Source: Terriglobia bacterium (GTDB lineage Bacteria; Acidobacteriota; Terriglobia; Bryobacterales; Bryobacteraceae). Taken from it: a DNA stretch of 34,228 bases. The translations under genes and the position numbers were made by a program. The first letter of the stretch is position 1. Each line of letters opens with the position of its first letter. Shown one piece after another: positions 8,262 through 15,023 of the stretch. Below the pieces are notes generated by a model. It was not told the DNA's origin, did no database searches, and worked only from the letters and a program-made list of their open reading frames with translations. The DNA lies in the NCBI GenBank assembly GCA_025358575.1, contig JANYJA010000120.1:1-34228 (forward strand). The letters are read 5' to 3'.

Positions 8262-10640
8262 TCACCCTTTGCGCGACATTTTATGTACCTTTTCCGCCAG
8301 CTCCGAAGCTGTGTAAGGTTTATGTAGAAAGCCCGCCAGCCCTTTGCCGCTGAAACGCTCCACCGCTTCCGCCTCGTTATAGCCACTGCTCAGTATCACG
8401 GGCACATTCGCGTTGATCGACCGCATATGCCCAAAGGCTTGCTCGCCATTCATAATCGGCATGGTCATGTCCAGGATGACAACTGAAATCCGCTCGTGCA
8501 TCTCACGGAAACGCTCCACGCCCGTCCGCCCGTTGTCGGCCACCACAACCGTGTAGCCGGAGCGTTGCAGACTGAGAGTCGCCACTCGCAGGATCGAAGG
8601 CTCATCGTCGACCACCAGCACCGTGCCTTTCCCCAGAGGTCGAGTCGCCGGCGCCGGCGCCTCTGGAACTCGTTTTGCAACCGCCGTGGACGCGGGCAGA
8701 AAAACCTTGAAGGTCGTGCCCTCTCCCCGGATGCTGAATACTTTCAGCGCGCCCTTATGGCCCTTCACAATACCCAGCGCCGCGGCCAGTCCGAGCCCGC
8801 GCCCCGTAAACTTCGTCGTGAAGAACGGGTCGAAGATCTTCGTCACGGTTTCGTCGTCGATCCCACTGCCGTTGTCGGAGACGTTGATAATAACGTAATC
8901 TCCCGGCTCGATTTCGCCGGCGCCGAACTGCTCGTTAAACTCGGCGCCCACTGGCTGAGCCCGGGTTGTGACCAGCACTCTCCCTATCCCGTCCCCCGTT
9001 ATCGCCTCGGCCCCGTTAATGATCAAATTCATTACCAGTTGCTGCAGTTGAGCAACATCGGCTTCCACCATGGGAAGCGACTCCCCCAAATCGAGCCGGA
9101 GGATCACATTCTTGGGAATCGAACTCTTAATTAGCGCGCTGATCTGTCGCACCAGGGCCGAGATGTCGGTCGGTTCAACAAGAACCCGCCCCTTGCCCGA
9201 ATACGCCAGCATCTGTTTCGTAAGGTGAGCGGCGCGCTCGCTAGCTTCCATCGCGTTCTCCAGCGCTTCATGTAAAGTATCGTCGCCCGAAAGAGTATCC
9301 ATCACCAGACTGACGTTACCAAGAATTCCCGTCAGCAGGTTGTTGAAGTCGTGCGCGATCCCTCCGGCCAGCACTCCCAGGCTTTCCAGCTTCGCCGCTT
9401 GCCGCATCGAAGCCTCAAGGCGTTTGCGTTCCGTTATGTCCCGCAAAATTCCAACGAAAATACGATTTTTTCCCTGCCGGTATTCGCCGAACGACACCTC
9501 CAGCGGAATTTCATTCCCGTGCCGGTGCTGTCCCGTGAGAGGAATTGACTGCCCGGAAGCGAGGTGCCGATTCCCCGTCTCCATAATCTGTGTTAAGTTC
9601 TTGCCGCTCAATTCCGCGCTCGTGTATCCGAAGAGTTTCGCGGCGTTTGCATTGGCGAAGAGGATTGCGCCTTTCCCGTCGATTGTAACAATTCCGTCGG
9701 AAGCCGTTTCCGCCAGCGCCCTGTAGCTTTCTTCCCGCTCCGCCAATTGTTGTTGCGCCCGCGTCCGTTGGACGAACTCCCCGATCTGATAACCCAGTGA
9801 TGCGGCTATGCGGAGCAGATCCTCATCGACTACGCGGGCTTCATCGGCGAAAAATTCCACCACCCCCAGTACGTCTTCTCCCGCCATGATCGGGAACCCA
9901 AATGCCGAGCGCATGCCCCCATCCATCGCTCCTCGCGATCGCGGGAAGTCTTCGTCTCGCTGCAGGTCGGCGATCCAGTCGGCCTTGCCGCTGCGCCAAA
10001 TACGGCTGGCGAAAGCGGTGCCAACCGTGGGGTTCAGCGCGAGCTCCGGATTTTTCTCCCAGGACGCTTTGCAATCCAGCGCGTCCCGCTCGGGAATCCA
10101 AAGAAAGCCGGCGCACCATCCAAAATGCTCGCCGAGTGCTTTAAGCAACGCTGGAGATACATCTTCAAGGGATGACGCGGTCGAAAGTACCCACCCTAGG
10201 ACATGATGCGTCCGCAGCCTCTGTTCATAGCGGTTGCGCTCCGTCACGTCACGCGTGAAGCAGCGTGTGTGCAAAAAGTCCTCGTTATTCCAGCGAACGT
10301 TGGAACTGATTTGCACTTGGCGAATACTGCCGTTTTTTGTGCGGAGCCGTGCCTCGTAATTATGCAGCGTCTCTCTGTTTCCGAGCCGTTGGAGTATGTC
10401 TTCGATTACCGCGGCATCCGCGTGGAACTCGGCAATGTGATGACCTATATACTCATCCCGTTCGTACCCTAGCAAATCCAGTTCGCACCGATTGGCCCAG
10501 AGAATCAGGCCATCGGCTCCCACCCAGTGCAAACCGAGAGACGCATTTTCGATGAAGTCGGTAAGGTCTTCTTCGCGTTCGCGTAGTGCGGCGAGTTCCT
10601 TCTGCAGTCGCACAATCTCTGCATCGCGGTCGTCGCCCAT
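8262..10640 (-). CDS. hybrid sensor histidine kinase (PAS-GAF-PAS-HisKA-HATPase-receiver)
   Basis: This 792-residue cytoplasmic kinase has no membrane segment. Domains in order are: a short coiled N-terminus; PAS 1 (about 27-140, with FTRDVTERNRYE); a GAF-like domain (about 150-295, with MRSAFGFPIMAGEDVLGVVEFF); PAS 2 (about 303-405, ending ILRDITERKRLE); HisKA with phosphoacceptor His430 in GGIAHDFNN; and HATPase_c. The HATPase_c domain carries the N box (LIINGAEAI), the G1 box (VSDNGSGID), an F box (FDPFFTTK) and the G2 box (GRGLGLAAALG). A C-terminal receiver follows with VLVVDDE, phosphoacceptor Asp724 and the KP motif in FLHKPY. Signal input is likely soluble through PAS and GAF. No response regulator with an output domain is adjacent. 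It lies 23 bp downstream of the NHL-repeat gene on the same strand and may be co-transcribed. Confidence 0.95.
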   Translation of the reverse strand: MGDDRDAEIVRLQKELAALREREEDLTDFIENASLGLHWVGADGLILWANRCELDLLGYERDEYIGHHIAEFHADAAVIEDILQRLGNRETLHNYEARLRTKNGSIRQVQISSNVRWNNEDFLHTRCFTRDVTERNRYEQRLRTHHVLGWVLSTASSLEDVSPALLKALGEHFGWCAGFLWIPERDALDCKASWEKNPELALNPTVGTAFASRIWRSGKADWIADLQRDEDFPRSRGAMDGGMRSAFGFPIMAGEDVLGVVEFFADEARVVDEDLLRIAASLGYQIGEFVQRTRAQQQLAEREESYRALAETASDGIVTIDGKGAILFANANAAKLFGYTSAELSGKNLTQIMETGNRHLASGQSIPLTGQHRHGNEIPLEVSFGEYRQGKNRIFVGILRDITERKRLEASMRQAAKLESLGVLAGGIAHDFNNLLTGILGNVSLVMDTLSGDDTLHEALENAMEASERAAHLTKQMLAYSGKGRVLVEPTDISALVRQISALIKSSIPKNVILRLDLGESLPMVEADVAQLQQLVMNLIINGAEAITGDGIGRVLVTTRAQPVGAEFNEQFGAGEIEPGDYVIINVSDNGSGIDDETVTKIFDPFFTTKFTGRGLGLAAALGIVKGHKGALKVFSIRGEGTTFKVFLPASTAVAKRVPEAPAPATRPLGKGTVLVVDDEPSILRVATLSLQRSGYTVVVADNGRTGVERFREMHERISVVILDMTMPIMNGEQAFGHMRSINANVPVILSSGYNEAEAVERFSGKGLAGFLHKPYTASELAEKVHKMSRKG

Positions 10641-10663
10641 TACTCTTCAGTCTAAAGGATGAG

Positions 10664-12469
10664 CTATTGCACCGATACCTTCGCGGTGCTGCTGGCAACG
10701 CCGTTCGCGGTGACAATGATGTCCAGATTGCCCGAAGCCACCCCCGCCGGAACCTGCACGTTGATCTGAAACAATCCCGCAAATCCCGGAGCCAGACCGC
10801 TGAAGCTGACCGGCGATCCGATGCCGCCAATCGTCACCGTCGGCGTGAAACTGCTGATCGAAAGCGGCAAACCTGGGCTCTGAGCTCCGGTTGCGACGGG
10901 CGGGATGACAGGTCCCAGACCGGTCACGAATACCACGATCACTTCGCCTTTGGCGGCAGCATGGCTCGCGGTCACAACTGAGTTGTCGGCGCCATGCAGA
11001 ATGGCACCGGCATTTGCGCCGATCGTGAAGATTCCGGGTTGCGCCGGAAGCACCTGCGCCAGCACGGCGGCGTTCGATGCGGTTCCGTTGTTCACCACCA
11101 CCGGCACCCTCGTCTGTCCCGCAACCTCAAAAGGAATCTGTAGATTGATCTGCTCCTTGCCGCCGATGTTGATTACGTTGAAAAGTGGAGCCGCCACGCC
11201 ACCCACCGTTACACTCGTTCCGCCCATGCTCGTGGGTATCGGGAGGCTGGTGATCCCGACAATCCCATTGACGCCCGTGCTGAGGCCCGTCCCGAATATG
11301 GTCGCGATCCCGCCCGCGGTTACGCCCGAAACAAAGCTCGCGGCATTCGTGACGCTGGCCGAAGTCAAAAATGGCGTGCGCGTGAGCGTGACCTTGCGGA
11401 TTCGATTGTTGGCTGTGTCGGCCACGTAGAGGCCCCCGGAAAAATCCAGCGCTACGCCAAATTCACCGTTAAATTGGGCGCTGGTCGGCAGCCCGCCATC
11501 GCCCGAGAAGCCCGCAGTGCCGTTTCCGGCTATGGTCGTGATGATTCCGCTCGTATCAATGCGGCGAACACGGTGGTTGGCGTCATCATCGAAGTAAATG
11601 TTTCCCGCGGGATCGAGCACCAAGCCGCCGGGGAAGTTTAGCATCGCGCTCAGCGCGGGTCCGCCATCGCCCGAAAATCCGGGTGTTCCGATCCCCGCGA
11701 TGGTGGTTATGATGCCGGTGGCGATAGCCACTTTGCGCAGGCGATGGTTAAACTGATCGGAGAAATAGACGTTCCCCGCCGCGTCCAAGGCAACAGCGGT
11801 GGGATTGTTGAGGGACGCACCGATGGCCGGACCGCCGTCACCCGAATACGCGCCCGTGGCGGGAGTGCCCGCGCCGTTCCCCGCCAAAGTGCTGATGATT
11901 CCAGCGGCGTTTATCTTCCGGATGCGATGGTCGCTCTGGTCGGCGATATAAATGTTGCCGGATCCATCAATCACGGATCGCACCGGGTTATAGAAAGATG
12001 CGCTGGTTGCCAAGCCGCCGTCTCCGCCGAAGCCTTTGGCTCCCGTGCCCGCGATGGTGGTGATGGTGCCCGAGGTGTCTACTTTCCGGATGCGCTGGTT
12101 ACCGACATCGGCGATGTACACATTCCCGGCGGCATCTGTATCCACGCCGGTGGGCGCGTTAAGGGCGGCGCTAATGGCTGGCCCGCCATCGCCAGCAAAG
12201 CCGATAGTGCCGTTGCCCGCGATGGTGGTGATGATACCGGCCTTATCGACCTTGCGAATTCGATTGTTGCCTTGATCGACGATGAAGAGATTTCCGGCGC
12301 TGTCCACGCTGACAAATGGAGGGACGCTAAGGGCCGCCGCCGTAGCCTGGCCCCCGTCTCCTGAGAACCCTTGCGAGCCGTTGCCGGCGACGGTGGAAAT
12401 TGTGCCTGCTTCGAGCGAGAACGAGAATACGCAAAGCAGCAGTGAAATCGAGCGGAGCTTTAAAAACAT
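10664..12469 (-). CDS. secreted NHL-repeat protein with C-terminal Solibacter-type module
   Basis: This 601-residue exported protein has a signal peptide of about 21 residues (MFLKLRSISLLLCVFSFSLEA). About six NHL repeats of roughly 55 residues follow. Each carries I(I/S)T(I/V)AGNG..GF.GDGG, a LDAAGNVY or similar strand, and N(Q/N)RIRKV, and together they are predicted to form a beta-propeller. Residues from about 380 on hold the C-terminal module with VTNAASFVSGVTAGGIATIFG and VTGLGP...FSGLAPGFAGLFQINVQVP, the TIGR03437-type domain typical of Solibacter relatives. The same module ends the metallopeptidase-like protein at 21038-24019. It may act in surface attachment or carbohydrate binding; the true role is unknown. 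It lies upstream of the hybrid kinase on the same strand. Confidence 0.88.
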   Translation of the reverse strand: MFLKLRSISLLLCVFSFSLEAGTISTVAGNGSQGFSGDGGQATAAALSVPPFVSVDSAGNLFIVDQGNNRIRKVDKAGIITTIAGNGTIGFAGDGGPAISAALNAPTGVDTDAAGNVYIADVGNQRIRKVDTSGTITTIAGTGAKGFGGDGGLATSASFYNPVRSVIDGSGNIYIADQSDHRIRKINAAGIISTLAGNGAGTPATGAYSGDGGPAIGASLNNPTAVALDAAGNVYFSDQFNHRLRKVAIATGIITTIAGIGTPGFSGDGGPALSAMLNFPGGLVLDPAGNIYFDDDANHRVRRIDTSGIITTIAGNGTAGFSGDGGLPTSAQFNGEFGVALDFSGGLYVADTANNRIRKVTLTRTPFLTSASVTNAASFVSGVTAGGIATIFGTGLSTGVNGIVGITSLPIPTSMGGTSVTVGGVAAPLFNVINIGGKEQINLQIPFEVAGQTRVPVVVNNGTASNAAVLAQVLPAQPGIFTIGANAGAILHGADNSVVTASHAAAKGEVIVVFVTGLGPVIPPVATGAQSPGLPLSISSFTPTVTIGGIGSPVSFSGLAPGFAGLFQINVQVPAGVASGNLDIIVTANGVASSTAKVSVQ

Positions 12470-12522
12470 GCATTTATCCTATCAACGGCCCGCCACCTGC
12501 CGCGATTCGCGCTTTCAGTCGC

Positions 12523-12539
12523 TTGACGCGTTACGTCAA
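12523..12539. promoter_or_regulatory. palindrome between divergent genes, possible operator
   Basis: The sequence TTGACG-CGTTA-CGTCAA is a perfect 6-bp inverted repeat around a 5-bp centre. It lies in the 100-bp region between the divergent NHL-repeat gene and the membrane protein gene. Its left arm also resembles a -35 box for the rightward gene. A transcription factor binding site is a reasonable inference; no regulator can be named. Confidence 0.35.
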
Positions 12540-12569
12540 AAACCTTAGTGTCGATGGAGGGGTGAAGTC

Positions 12570-13247
12570 GTGATGTTGCTGCTGGCTCTCGGACTGATTT
12601 TGGCTGTGATGGCGAGCGCGGCCTGGACAGTGAGAGGCTCCGGAATGCCGCTAATCGTGGCTTTGGCGATCCTCGCCTTCGGAGTGATTTCTATTAACCC
12701 GCTAATCGAAGCCGTGGTGTTTGGCGTGATGCCGATTGGGGACGTGCCGACGATCATGGCAGGGCAGTTATTTCTAGCCGTGGTCGTGTCGTTGATCGCT
12801 GTTGCGGCCTGCGGGAAACTGCGGCACAGCAGCCAAAGTTCCACTGCTTGGCAACTGCCACTCACGAGACTCGGCCTGGCCGCCCTCTGTTATTGCGCTC
12901 TTTATTTGGCGGCGGGAACTTTGGTGTTGCCATTTGTCAAGGAGTTTTACGCCACTCGAACATTGCCGCCCATGGCGATGGTGATTGGTTTGCAACTGGT
13001 GCGAGGACCACTCTACGTCCTTTACGCGTGGCCATGGTTTCGCTTAGCCCCGCGCCATCCCGGGTTGGTGCTCGGGCTCGTCTATTCGGTGGTGGGCGGA
13101 GTGGCCCCGCTCCTATTGGACAATCCTTACATGCCTCAAGCCGTGCGGATGGCGCACATGGTTGAGGTTGGTGTCTCCAATTTTCTGTTCGGACTTGTGG
13201 TGGCGCGGTTGATTCGCCCGCGGCTTTCCAGGGCGAAAGAAACTTAA
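12570..13247 (+). CDS. multi-pass membrane protein of unknown function
   Basis: This 225-residue hydrophobic protein has about seven predicted membrane segments, for example near residues 2-18, 24-46, 57-78, 95-115, 125-145, 155-175 and 192-212. It ends in a basic cytoplasmic tail (RLIRPRLSRAKET). GGAGG at 12556-12560 lies nine bases before the GTG at 12570; an ATG follows directly at 12573 and could also be used. No catalytic or transport motif was recognised. It stands alone between a divergent NHL gene and the ArsR cassette, whose promoter region begins a few bases before its stop codon. Codon use looks like that of its neighbours. Confidence 0.72.
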   Translation: MMLLLALGLILAVMASAAWTVRGSGMPLIVALAILAFGVISINPLIEAVVFGVMPIGDVPTIMAGQLFLAVVVSLIAVAACGKLRHSSQSSTAWQLPLTRLGLAALCYCALYLAAGTLVLPFVKEFYATRTLPPMAMVIGLQLVRGPLYVLYAWPWFRLAPRHPGLVLGLVYSVVGGVAPLLLDNPYMPQAVRMAHMVEVGVSNFLFGLVVARLIRPRLSRAKET

Positions 13248-13305
13248 GTAAGGACTTGACAATTACCTCGCGCGCGGTAATACTTAAGCAAGTACTTAAC
13301 AATAA
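13242..13305. promoter_or_regulatory. promoter region with two 24-bp direct repeats, probable ArsR-type operator
   Basis: Two imperfect 24-bp copies begin at 13242 (ACTTAAGTAAGGACTTGAC...) and 13282 (ACTTAAGCAAGTACTTAAC...). They agree at 20 of 24 positions and are spaced 40 bp, close to four DNA helical turns. They contain the short palindromes ACTTAAGT and AAGTACTT. The first copy includes a TTGACA -35-like box (13256-13261), and a weak TAATAC -10-like box sits between the copies. The downstream operon encodes an ArsR regulator, so autoregulation through these repeats is the likely inference. Confidence 0.6.
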
Positions 13306-13331
13306 GTGGTTCGAAAGAAGGAAAACACACA

Positions 13332-13805
13332 ATGGACGAGCAAACCGTAATTCACAGCACATTCGTTATCGAGCGCAGTTTTCGCAACACGCCTCGGCAA
13401 GTATTCGCGGCGTTAGCGGACCCAGCTAAGAAGCGGCGCTGGTATGCCGACGGCGAAAGCCACGACGTCGAGGAATTCGAAATGGATTTTCGAGTCGGGG
13501 GCATTGAAAGAGTGAGTTATCGACTCAAGGCAGGCACGCCGTTTCCAGGGACCTCGCTGATGAACGATGCCAGTTATCGGGATATTGTGCCCGATCGCCG
13601 CGTGGTCATGACCTCCGCGATGACTTTCGGCGGCCGGCGCATCTCCGCGTCTCTGTCCACCTTTGAATTGTTGCCAACCGAAAAAGGGACCGACCTTATC
13701 TTCACGGAGCAGGCAGCGTTCTTTGAAGGCGCTGATGGTCCTCAGATGCGTGAAGCCGGATGGCGCCAATTGCTCGAACGGTTGTCGAATGAGCTTACCG
13801 GTTAG
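13332..13805 (+). CDS. SRPBCC (AHSA1-like, START-fold) protein
   Basis: This 157-residue soluble protein belongs to the AHSA1/CalC-type SRPBCC superfamily. It starts with a strand and helix of the type FVIERSFRNTPRQVFAALAD, continues with KKRRWYADG, and ends with GWRQLLERLSNELTG. The fold makes a deep hydrophobic cavity; no catalytic residues can be named. A purine-rich AAGAAGGAAAA stretch precedes the ATG. The stop codon TAG overlaps the GTG start of the ArsR gene by one base. Such ArsR-SRPBCC pairs are widespread and usually autoregulated, and the SRPBCC partner may bind a small hydrophobic ligand. That role is inference. Confidence 0.88.
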   Translation: MDEQTVIHSTFVIERSFRNTPRQVFAALADPAKKRRWYADGESHDVEEFEMDFRVGGIERVSYRLKAGTPFPGTSLMNDASYRDIVPDRRVVMTSAMTFGGRRISASLSTFELLPTEKGTDLIFTEQAAFFEGADGPQMREAGWRQLLERLSNELTG

Positions 13806-14137
13806 TGTCGAGTCAAAAAGTCAAGATCGACCGTGTCTTTCATGCCCTGGGCGATCCTACGCGCCGGGCGATCATCGAGAAGCTCAGCCAAGGCCCAATT
13901 TCGGTATCCCGGTTGGCAACGCCGCTGGACATGAGTCTGGCAGCGGTAGTTCAACATTTGCAGGTATTGGAGGAATGCGGGCTGGTGCGCACCGAAAAAC
14001 TCGGTCGGGTCCGAACGTGCGGCATCGATCCCGCGGGTCTTTCGGTTGCGGAGAAATGGATCGGCGAACGGCGGTCAATCTGGGAACGGCGGCTTGACCG
14101 GCTGGGTGATTTGCTCGGCGAGTCCGCTGAAAAGTGA
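13805..14137 (+). CDS. ArsR-family winged-helix transcriptional regulator
   Basis: This 110-residue DNA-binding protein begins VFHALGDPTRRAIIEKLSQGP, the typical first helices of the ArsR/SdpR group. The recognition helix segment MSLAAVVQHLQVLEECGLV and the wing (RTEKLGRVRTCGID) follow. No metal-binding Cys pair of the ELCVCDL type is present, so this is not a classical metal sensor. The GTG start overlaps the SRPBCC stop by one base (TAGTG), implying coupled translation. The likely targets are the direct repeats at 13242-13305 upstream of the operon. It is followed 16 bp later by the interrupted hydrolase gene. Confidence 0.9.
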   Translation: MSSQKVKIDRVFHALGDPTRRAIIEKLSQGPISVSRLATPLDMSLAAVVQHLQVLEECGLVRTEKLGRVRTCGIDPAGLSVAEKWIGERRSIWERRLDRLGDLLGESAEK

Positions 14138-14153
14138 AAGGAGGCGACGCAGT

Positions 14154-15008
14154 ATGATGCGGCTATTATCGATTTCTATTTTGTTGGCGGGCGCACTGAC
14201 CGCCGCCGACACCACGTACGACGGTTCGCGAGTCCACTACGAAAGCTACGGAACCGGCAAGGACGCTATCGTTTTCATCCATGGATGGACTTGCGACCTG
14301 ACTTTCTGGCGCGCTTAGGCTCCGGTCTACCAAAAGCACCGCGCTTTGCTGGTTGACCTGCCAGGTCACGGCCGCAGCGAGTCTCCAGAAGTCCCGTATA
14401 CGCAGGAGAGGTTTGCCCGCGCTGTTGAAGCGGCGATGCGCGACGCGGGTGTTGAGCATGTCATTCTCGTGGGACACAGCATGGGTGGCCCAGTCGCGCT
14501 CACCTTCCTGCGTTTGTTCCCGGCCAAGACCAAAGCGCTTGTCCTGGTGGATGCCTATGTCCCGAAGGCTCCAAAAGACGACGCGGAACGGGCGAAGCAA
14601 AAGGCCCAGATGGAGCCGTTCATTCATTCCTTCCGCGTGCCAGGTTATAAAGAAACAGCGCAAAAAATGATCGAGACGATGTTCTCCGATAGAACTACGC
14701 CGGCGCAACGCGAGGAGATCCGCTCTAAGATGCTGTCCACTCCGCGGCATGTGATGGCCTCGGCGATGGAGGGCATGTTCGCGCTTGACGCACCGAAGGC
14801 TGGGGAGACTTACACCTTGCCGGTGATGGTAACTATGGTGGCGAGACCCGAGCGCACGGGGTATGAAGCCCAGCTCCGCACCGTGTTCCCGAATCTCAAG
14901 TACGAAGAATGGCAAGGGTCGGGACATTTCCTGATGATGGAAAGTCCAGATCGCTTCAATCGCGCCCTGGAGGCGTTTGTCGCGGGAATTGGGAATCCGA
15001 AGGAGTGA
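14154..15008 (+). pseudogene. secreted alpha/beta hydrolase interrupted by an amber codon
   Basis: The frame starts at the ATG at 14154, nine bases after a perfect AAAGGAGG at 14137-14144. It encodes a signal peptide (MMRLLSISILLAGALTAAD) and the oxyanion-hole strand IVFIHGWTCDLTFWRA. A TAG then stands at 14316-14318, and the same frame continues without any other defect to 15008. The downstream part has LLVDLPGHGRS, the nucleophile elbow VGHSMGGP, a strand LVLVDAY and the catalytic-His segment GSGHFLMMESPDRFN. The total is about 284 residues, normal for the family. A single CAG to TAG change would explain the break. It could be a recent pseudogene, a sequence error or a read-through site. 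It is the third gene of the SRPBCC-ArsR cassette; a dienelactone- or peroxidase-like substrate cannot be specified. Confidence 0.82.
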
Positions 15009-15023
15009 TTTTCGCGGGCGTTC

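Noticed and set aside
14316-14318. TAG read as pyrrolysine or other recoded amino acid
   Set aside because: No pyl genes or recoding elements are seen, and amber codons end other genes in the window normally.
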